Assembly (NCBI GenBank): GCA_964442495.1
Contig: CAYTZN010000018.1
Location: 1-41,912, forward strand
Reading direction: 5' to 3'
Length of the DNA stretch: 41,912 bases
DNA from: CAYTZN01 sp964442495
Lineage (GTDB): Bacteria > Pseudomonadota > Gammaproteobacteria > Legionellales > Legionellaceae
In this document: positions 9,298-17,247 of the stretch, in pieces
Numbering within the stretch: the stretch's first letter is position 1
Layout of the letters: the number at the start of each line of letters is the position of its first letter
Notes under the pieces: generated by a model
The model's database searches: none
Told to the model about the DNA's origin: nothing
Seen by the model: only the letters and a program-made list of their open reading frames with translations
Position numbers and translations under genes: made by a program

Positions 9298-10323
9298 TCA
9301 AAAAGCTCGAATACAACGTACTCTCGCGGTCAGGCTTTTCAGCCGGCCGCCTTGAGTACCGCCTGAAAATCCCTCTGCCCATGCGGTGGTAAGGGGCGTG
9401 ACACTAAATTCGGTCGAGCTCCAATAAAAGAATGAGCCAAACCCCGTTACCATTGGGGGTATTCTTACGCTTTGTAAATACAATTGATGAAGCTCAAATT
9501 TTGAAGGTAAATACCAATCTGCATAGCAAGTACTTCCAGTTACACCAGGCGCATTACAAGGTGTTACACCATTTTCTTGCACTGCATATTGTCCACAAAA
9601 AATAAAAGCAGAATCAGAAACGTCACCCGCTGAAGCTTGTTTGGCAAGTGCTAATAATGTATTGATGTATCCTGTAAAAACCCCCTCACCACCGGCCAGG
9701 GTTTGTTGTCCAATACCCCACCGGACGGCCGTGCCACTATCATTGTTTTCAGTGGATGCAATTAACCCATGATGCCCTCTGCTGTCTACCCAGAAAATAA
9801 TGCCACCCATGGCCTGTTGACCCACTTTATAAATGGGCGCTCCATTTACCCACTGAGTGTGAAAGTTTGTGTCCGAAACTTTTATGAGCCATTGTCCTGC
9901 CGCCCCACCTGCGGGAATACCAGGGCCTTGAGCACCCTCTGGGCCTTCGGCACCTTTTGCCCCTACCTGACCTTGGATGCCAATAGCACCCGTCAGGCCT
10001 TCTGTACCAGTCAATCCTTGGGGGCCCTGTAAGCCTTGAGGGCCTTGCAATCCTTGAGCTCCTTGTAAACCTTGGGGGCCTTGTAATCCTTGAGGGCCTT
10101 GCAATCCCTCTGGCCCCTGCAGGCCTTGTGGGCCTTCTATGCCTTGTGGGCCTTTTATACCTTCAGGCCCTCTTGGGCCTCTTTGAAGTTTAGCTATCTG
10201 AGCGTCAATGACCCGTTGAATGTTTTGAATTTGCTGCTCCACGTATTGGACCGAGGCGTTACTCATGGCATTGGTAGACATTGTTATTAAAAAGAGCAGA
10301 GTAACGTATTTTGTTTTGTTCAT
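9298..10323 (-). CDS. Lcl-like collagen-repeat surface protein, paralogue 1
   Basis: 341 residues in three parts. Residues 1-23 are a signal peptide. A short heptad-rich segment (QQIQNIQRVIDAQIAKLQ) could trimerise the chain. Residues 49-135 are 29 unbroken Gly-X-Y triplets, mostly GPQ and GLQ. Residues ~160-341 form the Lcl C-terminal domain (DUF1566-like), with GGIIFWVD, WYLPSKFELHQLYLQS, YWSST and RVRCIRAF. In L. pneumophila, Lcl is an exported adhesin that binds glycosaminoglycans and promotes aggregation and biofilm. That role is inferred by family. It lies 31 bases downstream of paralogue 2 on the same strand and is likely in one operon with it. The ribosome site is weak (AGAG). Confidence 0.9.
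   Translation of the reverse strand: MNKTKYVTLLFLITMSTNAMSNASVQYVEQQIQNIQRVIDAQIAKLQRGPRGPEGIKGPQGIEGPQGLQGPEGLQGPQGLQGPQGLQGAQGLQGPQGLQGPQGLTGTEGLTGAIGIQGQVGAKGAEGPEGAQGPGIPAGGAAGQWLIKVSDTNFHTQWVNGAPIYKVGQQAMGGIIFWVDSRGHHGLIASTENNDSGTAVRWGIGQQTLAGGEGVFTGYINTLLALAKQASAGDVSDSAFIFCGQYAVQENGVTPCNAPGVTGSTCYADWYLPSKFELHQLYLQSVRIPPMVTGFGSFFYWSSTEFSVTPLTTAWAEGFSGGTQGGRLKSLTARVRCIRAF
9919..10179 (-). repeat. Collagen triplet repeat, GPQ/GLQ type
   Basis: Coding tandem repeat of 29 Gly-X-Y codon triplets. Its middle is built from near-identical 18-base units encoding GPQGLQ. The repetitive DNA offers a substrate for replication slippage. It is not a CRISPR, as the units are contiguous and have no spacers. 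Confidence 0.9.
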
Positions 10324-10354
10324 CAGGTGTGCTCTCTTTTTTCAATTGCAGTAG

Positions 10355-11389
10355 TTAAAATGCACGAACACAACGCACTCCTATGGTGGAGCTTTTGGAG
10401 AGGGTTGTTTGTGAATTCGTGACAAAATTTTGAGCCCATGCATTACTCGCCGGTGAGCTGGATGATTCCGTCGAACTCCAATAGTTGGTGTTAACAAACC
10501 CACTGACGGTAGCTGGAACTGTAATACTTTGTAAATAGAGTTGATAAAGCTCAAATTTTGAAGGTAAATACCAGTCGGAATAACAAGACGAGCCTTCTGT
10601 ACCAGGGCTCGCGCAACCCGTGGTCCCGTCAGCTTGTCGCCTATAGTTGGCACAAACAAGTGTTGCAGAATTGGCGGGGTCAACCAAGGTGAGGGAGGCC
10701 TGCTTGGCAATGGCTAAAGCCGTATTTATTTGGCCAGCAAATATCCCATCGCCGTTTGCAAGCGATTGTTGCGTAATGCCCCACCGGACTGTTGTATTAT
10801 TGTTGTTATCGGTAAGGGCGGCGATGAGCCCGTGGTGGCGCGTAGCATCTACCCAAAACACTACACCGCCCATGGCCGTTTGGCCTATAGTATACATGTC
10901 TCCCTCCACCCATTCAGTGCTGTAGTCGGTGGTTGAACTTTTGGCTAAGAATTGTCCAGCCGCTCCTCCGGCCGCCACCCCAGCACCAACAGGACCTTCT
11001 ACTCCTTCATCGCCTATAGGTCCTGTCGGGCCTATGGGGCCTTGCGCACCAGAAGGCCCAGTCGGTCCTGTGGCACCCATCACACCTATAGGCCCTGTAG
11101 GTCCAGTCAAGCCCGTAGGCCCTTGAATGCCGGTGGCTCCTCTTGCACCTGTTAAACCCATCGGCCCCGTAAGCCCGGTTGGACCTGTGGGTCCTCTTAG
11201 TCCTGTAGCACCGATGGGGCCTTCTGCTCCAGGGGGCCCGGCAGGAATAGTTGCAATTTTAGATTCGAGCAGCGTTTGGACCTCTTTTATTTTTTTGTCT
11301 ACGTAGTTGGTCGATGCGGGATGTGCCGCGTGTAATGTATTGGACATCAGTATAAAGGGAATTGCAGTAAGATACGGGTATGGTTTCAT
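10355..11389 (-). CDS. Lcl-like collagen-repeat surface protein, paralogue 2
   Basis: 344 residues with the same plan as its downstream neighbour: a signal peptide ending near HAAHPA, a helical stalk (NYVDKKIKEVQTLLESKI), and residues 51-137 as 29 Gly-X-Y triplets dominated by GPT, GLT and GAT rather than GPQ and GLQ. A C-terminal Lcl/DUF1566-like domain follows, with GGVVFWVD, WYLPSKFELYQLYLQS, YWSSTESS and GVRCVRAF. The two C-terminal domains are clearly homologous, so this is a tandem duplication whose collagen parts have since diverged in composition. Thr-rich collagen triplets are common in bacterial and viral collagens. It is the first gene of the pair; the upstream region carries a 13-bp palindrome. 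Confidence 0.9.
   Translation of the reverse strand: MKPYPYLTAIPFILMSNTLHAAHPASTNYVDKKIKEVQTLLESKIATIPAGPPGAEGPIGATGLRGPTGPTGLTGPMGLTGARGATGIQGPTGLTGPTGPIGVMGATGPTGPSGAQGPIGPTGPIGDEGVEGPVGAGVAAGGAAGQFLAKSSTTDYSTEWVEGDMYTIGQTAMGGVVFWVDATRHHGLIAALTDNNNNTTVRWGITQQSLANGDGIFAGQINTALAIAKQASLTLVDPANSATLVCANYRRQADGTTGCASPGTEGSSCYSDWYLPSKFELYQLYLQSITVPATVSGFVNTNYWSSTESSSSPASNAWAQNFVTNSQTTLSKSSTIGVRCVRAF
10979..11239 (-). repeat. Collagen triplet repeat, GPT/GLT type
   Basis: 29 contiguous Gly-X-Y triplets, less regular at DNA level than those of the downstream paralogue. The X-Y pairs are rich in Pro-Thr, Leu-Thr and Ala-Thr. Confidence 0.9.
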
Positions 11390-11795
11390 AAGATTCGCTA
11401 TTTATCGAGTATAACTTATACGTTACCATGGGTTTAGATTTTATTTAAACCGGTTTCTCATGGGGAGATTTTTTAGAGAAGGTTATTAAATGGTTCATTG
11501 TAATTTAAATGCAGGACATTAATTTGAAAAAAAGTAAAAGAATTTCAAATAGTCATAGACAGTTAACATAGGCGTCCATTTTATAAAAAAATAGGGTGTG
11601 TTGACAATTTTTCCCCCCAGTCCTTCGGTAACATTTATTTTGAGGTAACTCGACCCAATAGTTTACGTTGCGGGTACTATTTAATTGGTTTATGATTTAT
11701 TAAGGTTTTTGTTGGATACCCTATTTATAAATGGTGAAGCGCACCGGCTAATCTGAGTGTGAAATGTAAGTATTAGTGAATCACGAGGAAAGAAT
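11390..11795. other. Intergenic region between divergent surface-protein genes
   Basis: About 400 bases without a convincing gene. It must hold the promoter of the Lcl-like pair (leftward) and of the small cysteine-rich gene (rightward). A perfect 13-bp palindrome, GTATAACTTATAC, lies at 11409-11421, about 20 bases before the Lcl start; it could be a promoter element or operator. A TTGACA at 11601 lacks a properly spaced -10. A GAGGAAAG ribosome site precedes the ATG at 11796. Nothing else was recognised. Confidence 0.5.
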
Positions 11796-12035
11796 ATGCC
11801 TAAAAGGACAAATGCTAAGTTTGTAACTGCAGTAGCAGCAGCTCTGGTTCTGATTATCAGTGCTATGCCTGGACAAGTTCAGGCTCTTTCAGATACAAAT
11901 GACAAAAAAAAATGCATCTGCCCGCCAGGTTCTGTAGTAATGCCCAATTCTGTTCCCCCTAATTGCAGATGTTGCAATGATGGTAATTATGATCCGAACA
12001 CAGGTCTATGTGATAGAACTACTAAGTCTAATTGA
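11796..12035 (+). CDS. Small exported cysteine-rich protein, unknown function
   Basis: 79 residues. Residues 1-31 are a clear signal peptide (basic start, hydrophobic core, cleavage after VQA). The ~48-residue mature peptide has six cysteines in the order C-x-C, then C-x-C-C, then a single C (KKCIC, NCRCC, GLCD), enough for three disulfides. Prolines and glycines between them suggest a compact knotted fold. I do not recognise the family. A strong ribosome site (GAGGAAAG) supports the start. It lies alone between the Lcl-like genes and the metal transporter, with no obvious partner. The ORF is short but signal peptide, ribosome site and cysteine pattern together make it convincing. Confidence 0.75.
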   Translation: MPKRTNAKFVTAVAAALVLIISAMPGQVQALSDTNDKKKCICPPGSVVMPNSVPPNCRCCNDGNYDPNTGLCDRTTKSN

Positions 12036-12274
12036 TTTCTGAGTGTGTTGAAGGGCTATTCAGCTACTCATCGGGGTGAGAGAGTCAAATTTTTTAGCAC
12101 AATAATCACTTAACCTTGTCATCCAGAACACACTGCCTCCAATTAGCCTTATGTTTCAATTGACATATTACGCTACATCTGGGCAGCAATGGTAAATTGT
12201 TGGAAATCGAACCATATTGCCTATTCATTTTTATGTTATGGTAGTGCTTTAACATGAAAAAAGAGAAGGGCATT

Positions 12275-13177
12275 ATGGTTGAGCATCATCACTCGCATCC
12301 TCATTCACCTAGAGCGTTTAACAACGCCTTTCTTATCGCGATTACTGCCAATGGGCTATTTGTTATTTGCCAAGTTATGTTTGCATATCTTGCAAATTCC
12401 ACGAGCCTTTTAGCAGATGCGGTCCATAATTTTGGTGATGTGCTTAGCCTTATTCTCGCTTGGTTGGCACAGCGCTTGGTTAAACGAAATCCCTCTGCAC
12501 GTTTAACCTATGGACTTAAAAAGACCTCTATATTGGCGGCATGGGCAAATGGGGTATTGTTGGTTTTTACCTGTGGAATCATTGCGAGTCATTCGGTTTA
12601 TAAACTATTTTACCCGTCCGTTGTTGGAGCAACGTCTGTGATTATTGTGGCAACATTGGGGATTATCGTGAATGGACTGACGGCCGCTTTGTTTTTGCGG
12701 GGAACAGAAGATTTGAATATTCGGGCTGCATTTTTGCATTTGGCATATGATGCGTTGATTTCGCTAGGTGTGGTTCTATCTGCTGTTTTGTTGTATTGGA
12801 CGGGTTGGTTATGGATTGATCCAGTGGTTGGTCTGTTGATTGCCATAGTGATCCTCAAAGGGACTTGGTCATTATTTACAGACAGTTGGCGTCTTATTAC
12901 AGATGGTGTGCCCCGAGGGATTGTTATGACGGATGTGCAAGCATTATTAAGTCAGCAGGCAGGGGTTCTCGGTATGCATGATCTACATGTTTGGGCTTTA
13001 AGCACAGAAGAAAACGCCTTGTCTGTCCATTTGTGGATGCCTGAGGGAGAGCTCACGGATAAGGCTCGGCAAGCATTGGGAAGACAACTGAAAGCCGAGC
13101 ACAATATACATCATACAACGATTCAGGTAGAAAAAATCGAAGGCTATTGTGAAGATGCGTGTCTTTCTTATTTGTAA
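12275..13177 (+). CDS. Cation diffusion facilitator, zinc/cadmium efflux (ZitB/CzcD type)
   Basis: 300 residues. CDF proteins are inner-membrane metal/proton antiporters that export Zn2+, Cd2+ or Co2+. A His-rich N-terminus (HHHSHPHS) is followed by six membrane segments. The metal-site motif in TM2 reads ADAVHNFGD and that in TM5 HLAYD (H-x3-D), giving the usual two His and two Asp. The C-terminal cytoplasmic domain shows HDLHVWALS and closes with a Cys/Asp/Glu-rich end. ATG 12275 is preferred over 12254 because AGAAGGG lies at the right distance. It is convergent with hemY, with only 6 bases between stops. The metal is not determined by sequence. Confidence 0.92.
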   Translation: MVEHHHSHPHSPRAFNNAFLIAITANGLFVICQVMFAYLANSTSLLADAVHNFGDVLSLILAWLAQRLVKRNPSARLTYGLKKTSILAAWANGVLLVFTCGIIASHSVYKLFYPSVVGATSVIIVATLGIIVNGLTAALFLRGTEDLNIRAAFLHLAYDALISLGVVLSAVLLYWTGWLWIDPVVGLLIAIVILKGTWSLFTDSWRLITDGVPRGIVMTDVQALLSQQAGVLGMHDLHVWALSTEENALSVHLWMPEGELTDKARQALGRQLKAEHNIHHTTIQVEKIEGYCEDACLSYL

Positions 13178-13183
13178 CGCTGT

Positions 13184-14362
13184 TTATTTTTGAAGACTTA
13201 ATTCAAGGCCTTTTTGAAAAATATCGCATGCCCCAGCAGCATCATTAAGTTCAAGGAGTAATGTCCCTAATGCCATGCAGGCCTCGGGCGATGCACTTGC
13301 ATCAAGACTTTGTTCAAAATAAGTTTTGGCTTTTCCCCACAAATGCTTCGCGGTGCTTAATCGTCCAAGGCATAAAAACAATGCTGCCGAGTGGGGGTGT
13401 TGTTGCAATAAAGACTCGGCAAAATTTAATTGGTTATCATGTCCATTTGTAAGGCCATAGAGGGTTATGAGTCGTGCACTAAAATTTTTACGTAAACAAC
13501 GGCGCAACAACGCTTCAGCTTTAGGCGCGTTGTGCTTATTAAGTAAATATTGGCTATAAGCCGATACCAAGCCTACATCATTGACTAAATTTTTAGGTAG
13601 TTTTTCGATAAAGCTTTCTAAAATTTGGCCTTGATCTTGCCTTATTAAATCATTTAATGCTTGTAAATAAGCATTTTGTTGTATTTCTTGATACGCTTCA
13701 CCAGAAACCACATCAGCGCGTTTTAACTCTGGCAATAGGGCAATCAATTGAGGCCAATCTTTTATCTCTTCATACAAGTGCATGAGCAATTTTAAAACGT
13801 AAGGGTGGCGGGGAGCTAAATCTTGAAGGTGTCTTAGTGTTGCAAGTGCTTGTTCCCATTGTCGGTTAGCCAATTGCAATTGGGCCTGGGTTAATTCTAC
13901 TGCAATTTTTGCTTCAGGCATTGATTGCTGGGCTTCACGAAGGTAGTCATCGCGTAATTTGTTATCGCCTATTTCTTGTGCAGCCCTTGCTGCTGTTAGG
14001 TAATTGAGTAAAGGCGTGTCTGTGTCGGGCAGCGCTTTAATCAAGTGATTTTTGGCTTGTAACCAATGTCCCTCGCTAAACTCAATCAGGCCTTGGCGTG
14101 TTTTGGCTTGTGCGTTTTGACGTCGGTGTTCTAGGCGCCAATGGCTCCATTTTTTAGGAAGAGACACTATTTTATGAAGCAACAATAAGAGTAAATGCAA
14201 GGTACAAAAAATTAACACCAATCCGGTTAATCCTATCCAAAGGGTAGTTTCAATTGTCCAGTGGTGAATGGCAATCAGGAGATAGCCTGGGTCTTGTTTA
14301 AGGAGAACTCCTAGTCCTACAGAGACAAGTAAAAGGGTAAAAATAAAAAAAAAGCGTATCAT
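13184..14362 (-). CDS. hemY: HemY, TPR-containing inner-membrane protein of the heme operon
   Basis: 392 residues. Two N-terminal membrane helices (residues ~1-25 and ~40-65) are followed by a basic linker and a long helical TPR-type domain, e.g. LFLCLGRLSTAKHLWGKAKT and LNDAAGACDIFQKGLEL. This is the proteobacterial HemY, of unsettled biochemical role in tetrapyrrole synthesis, not the Bacillus protoporphyrinogen oxidase of the same name. Its start overlaps the hemX stop by 4 bases. It is the last gene of hemC-hemD-hemX-hemY. Confidence 0.92.
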   Translation of the reverse strand: MIRFFFIFTLLLVSVGLGVLLKQDPGYLLIAIHHWTIETTLWIGLTGLVLIFCTLHLLLLLLHKIVSLPKKWSHWRLEHRRQNAQAKTRQGLIEFSEGHWLQAKNHLIKALPDTDTPLLNYLTAARAAQEIGDNKLRDDYLREAQQSMPEAKIAVELTQAQLQLANRQWEQALATLRHLQDLAPRHPYVLKLLMHLYEEIKDWPQLIALLPELKRADVVSGEAYQEIQQNAYLQALNDLIRQDQGQILESFIEKLPKNLVNDVGLVSAYSQYLLNKHNAPKAEALLRRCLRKNFSARLITLYGLTNGHDNQLNFAESLLQQHPHSAALFLCLGRLSTAKHLWGKAKTYFEQSLDASASPEACMALGTLLLELNDAAGACDIFQKGLELSLQK

Positions 14363-15456
14363 TCTGCGTCTCCTTTAAGCATGGGTATTTTCGCTTCTCT
14401 TAGTTCAATAAAATGATTAAGAAGAGGTAATGATTCGCTTAAACTGGATTTATTAATGATGAGTTGGGCTTGCTGTAGCACTTGTAACTGTTTAATCAGC
14501 GCGCTAACACCAGAGGTTTTAGTATCAAAAGAGCGGTTAATATTTTTCAGAGCCTGGCTTAGTGAAAATTGATAAACAGCTTCATTCTTTTGTAACACGG
14601 CCCATTGGGCTTCTTGTAAGTTTAAACGAAGACCTTCTCGCAACATCGATTCATAAGCCGGCGTAGGAAAGGGTAAAAGGTTGTCATCATGGTGGTGGAT
14701 AACCACCAATGTCTGAAGAAAAGCAATGCTCTGTTGTAGGTGCTGACGCCAACCGGTTGTTTGTGGATTAGAGGTGGGCGTTGGCGCTTCGTTAGCAGAG
14801 ACTATCATTGGTTTTATCGATAAGTCGGTCACTTCATCTTGTGCGGCATTCAATTGGCTTAAAATTCCAATCAGGTCAAGTTTAGGCGTGGCATTTAAGT
14901 TTGAAATTTCTTTGGCAAGCGTTTTTCGAAGGGCGAGTACTTCTGCATCAGTAAAATTTGCTAACACATTGTCAGTTTGCTCTAAAAGAGCTACAGTCGC
15001 GAGTGAGTCGTCACTCCATTGGTTATTGATTTGGGCGAGCTCAAGGTAATAACGTGCTTTAAGTAAAAGCCAATCTTTTGTTTGGTATTGCTGTTGTTGT
15101 AGGGCTGATTGGATGTTTTTATGAAGTGCCGTCACATTTGTTTGTAATTTCTCCCGCGTTTTAATGACAGCTTTTGCCATCATATCGAGTTCGGAGCTGG
15201 TATTGACTTGCTGTTCTTCAAGAGCATTGACTTGAGACAGCAAGGTGCTCATTTGTTGTTGGGTTTGAAGCCGTAATTGAAGGCTCGTGTAGATGACCAG
15301 CCCAATTAAAATGAGGGCGAGAAGGAGTATTAGAATAGATAAAGCGCGTGAATTACGTTTTTTGGCTTTGTGTGTGGGAGCATGACTTTCTTTTTGTGTT
15401 TTTTTTTCTTTAGGTTCAATCGATGTTTTAGTTTGAGTTTCATTACGGGTTGTCAT
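14359..15456 (-). CDS. hemX: HemX-like membrane protein of the heme operon
   Basis: 365 residues. A hydrophilic Lys/Glu/Thr-rich N-terminus is followed by a single membrane helix (ALSILILLLALILIGLVIYT), a long coiled-coil segment, and the HemX core with KDWLLLKARYYLELAQIN. HemX is often labelled uroporphyrinogen-III C-methyltransferase, but the protein lacks a methyltransferase fold and its role in the tetrapyrrole pathway is unproven. ATG 15456 is chosen because AAGGA lies 7 bases upstream; a longer frame reaching 15513 would overlap hemD and has no better site. It is translationally coupled to hemY through an ATGA overlap. Confidence 0.9.
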   Translation of the reverse strand: MTTRNETQTKTSIEPKEKKTQKESHAPTHKAKKRNSRALSILILLLALILIGLVIYTSLQLRLQTQQQMSTLLSQVNALEEQQVNTSSELDMMAKAVIKTREKLQTNVTALHKNIQSALQQQQYQTKDWLLLKARYYLELAQINNQWSDDSLATVALLEQTDNVLANFTDAEVLALRKTLAKEISNLNATPKLDLIGILSQLNAAQDEVTDLSIKPMIVSANEAPTPTSNPQTTGWRQHLQQSIAFLQTLVVIHHHDDNLLPFPTPAYESMLREGLRLNLQEAQWAVLQKNEAVYQFSLSQALKNINRSFDTKTSGVSALIKQLQVLQQAQLIINKSSLSESLPLLNHFIELREAKIPMLKGDAE

Positions 15457-15484
15457 GGGTTCATCCTTTTTGAAGCACGAGTGC

Positions 15485-16252
15485 TTAAGTGCGTTCCTTA
15501 TTGCAATGCTCAAGTGAGCTCAATATTTTGTCATAATCACTAACAGTGATTGCTTTAATACCTAATTTAGATAAGGCCCGAGCTATACGCTCACTAATCA
15601 CAATCCATGGCTTATTGCGAAGCCAATCGTGTGCATCTTTACCAAATAAGGTAAAAATATTTTCAGCCCCTTGTTCACTAGTAATCAGTATAATATCCAC
15701 GGCGTCATCATGCCACAATGCACGGGTTTTGTGTGGGGATGGCTTTGGCAAGGTGCGTTGATAAACAGACAATGCAATAAGGTTTGCACCGCGCTCTAAG
15801 AGTGTCTCGGCTATTTCCTCTCGCCCACCTTCACCTTTAACCAATACAATGGTTTGATTTTTGACATTTTGCAATGCTTCAAGCTCTAAAAGATGTTGAC
15901 TGTCAGCCATGCTTGGCACGCTGTTCATGGCGGTGGTCCACTTTTTTAAGATATTTGCAGTGGCATTCCCGATCGCTATGGTACTTATCGTGCTTGGCCA
16001 ATTAATACCCTGTCGTTTTAAGGCTTCATAAAAGCAATTGACGGCATTGGTACTGATAAAAATGGCTTGATGGATTTTTTCTAAGGCAGGAAGATGCTTT
16101 AACCAGATGTTTTCAGTAGGTTGAATAGTAATGGCGGGGAATTCAATGGCTATCCCGCCTAAAGCATTGATAGCGGCGCTGAGTTGCAGGCCTTGTTCAT
16201 AAGGCCTTGTGTTTAGAACCCGAAGTCCTTTAAGGGGGGCTTTATTTGTCAT
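15485..16252 (-). CDS. hemD: Uroporphyrinogen-III synthase
   Basis: 255 residues. HemD cyclises hydroxymethylbilane to uroporphyrinogen III. The family is weakly conserved. Seen here are the N-terminal LRVLNTRP, AIFISTNAVNCFYEAL, IAIGNATANIL, VKGEGGREEIAETL and ILITSEQGAENIFTL, all in the right order. The start at 16252 overlaps the hemC stop as ATGA; longer starts in frame run into hemC and are unlikely. Its place between hemC and hemX supports the call independently. Confidence 0.93.
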   Translation of the reverse strand: MTNKAPLKGLRVLNTRPYEQGLQLSAAINALGGIAIEFPAITIQPTENIWLKHLPALEKIHQAIFISTNAVNCFYEALKRQGINWPSTISTIAIGNATANILKKWTTAMNSVPSMADSQHLLELEALQNVKNQTIVLVKGEGGREEIAETLLERGANLIALSVYQRTLPKPSPHKTRALWHDDAVDIILITSEQGAENIFTLFGKDAHDWLRNKPWIVISERIARALSKLGIKAITVSDYDKILSSLEHCNKERT

Positions 16253-17175
16253 AGAGAGGTCTGAAGTAGTGCATCTGCACCCAGCGCTAAGAGGGCCTCT
16301 GCGCATTTATCAGCAAGCCGTTTAGCCTCTTGGTGAGAGCCTTCTTGAGCATTACTAAGGATGATTTTGCCATCTGGTGTGGCGACTTTTGCACGAATCA
16401 AGAGATGTGCCCCCGGCTGTGGGCAGCAATACACGGCAAGGGGCACGTGACAGTTTCCACCTAAGCGAGCATTGACTTGTCGCTCACTGTCTACGCAAAG
16501 AGCGGTTAGAGGGTCGTTTAACGGAGCAAGGTATTTTATTAAGTCTTTGTCATCTAGTCGACATTCCAGACCAAGAGCACCTTGACCACAAGCCGGTAGC
16601 ATTAATTCGGTGGTTAGGATTTCGGTGATGGTTTCATGCATGCCTAAACGCTCTAACCCCGCGGCCGCAAGAATAATTGCGTCATATTCACCAAGTCGAA
16701 GCTTTTCAAGGCGGGTTTGAACATTACCACGTAGTGGTTTGATGGTTAAGTCTGGGCGAATCGCAAGGAGTTGCGATTGGCGGCGTAAACTGGTGGTACC
16801 AATGATTGCACCGTGAGGTAATGAGGTGAAATTAGTGTATTGATGGCTGACCAATGCATCTAGAGGATTTTGACGTTTGCAAATGGACATCAGGCCTAAG
16901 CCCTCAGGAAGTGTGATGGGCACGTCTTTCATTGAATGGACAGCTAAATCAGCGCGACCATCCAGTAGTGCCTCTTCTAACTCCTTCACAAACAAGCCCT
17001 TACCCCCAATTGTGGATAATTTATCTTTAATAAACATATCCCCAGAGGTTACCATGGGCAGTAGTTCGATATGAAGCGAAGGCCAATGGTGTAATAGTTT
17101 TTCACGAATGTGGTGGGCTTGCCACATTGCAAGAGGGCTTTTTCGCGTGGCGATGCGTACTATTTTTTTTGCCAT
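16249..17175 (-). CDS. hemC: Porphobilinogen deaminase (hydroxymethylbilane synthase)
   Basis: 308 residues, the usual size. It polymerises four porphobilinogens to hydroxymethylbilane in the cytoplasm. Family motifs include RIATRKSPLAMWQA, GDMFIKDKLSTIGGKGLFVKE, HSMKDVP, GTTSLRRQSQL, RGNVQTRL and LPACGQGALG. The dipyrromethane-binding cysteine is in LGGNCHVPLAV. First gene of the four-gene heme operon on the minus strand, divergent from the sensor kinase with 72 bases between starts. Confidence 0.98.
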   Translation of the reverse strand: MAKKIVRIATRKSPLAMWQAHHIREKLLHHWPSLHIELLPMVTSGDMFIKDKLSTIGGKGLFVKELEEALLDGRADLAVHSMKDVPITLPEGLGLMSICKRQNPLDALVSHQYTNFTSLPHGAIIGTTSLRRQSQLLAIRPDLTIKPLRGNVQTRLEKLRLGEYDAIILAAAGLERLGMHETITEILTTELMLPACGQGALGLECRLDDKDLIKYLAPLNDPLTALCVDSERQVNARLGGNCHVPLAVYCCPQPGAHLLIRAKVATPDGKIILSNAQEGSHQEAKRLADKCAEALLALGADALLQTSL

Positions 17176-17247
17176 GTTTCATGATATACAGGTTTAAGAC
17201 ATATGATAATAGCATCATTTAATGTTGGCACCTATGGAAGCCTCTAG

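Noticed and set aside
9919..11239. Regular repeats that could suggest a CRISPR array
   Set aside because: The units are contiguous, in frame and code for Gly-X-Y triplets, with no spacers and no cas genes.
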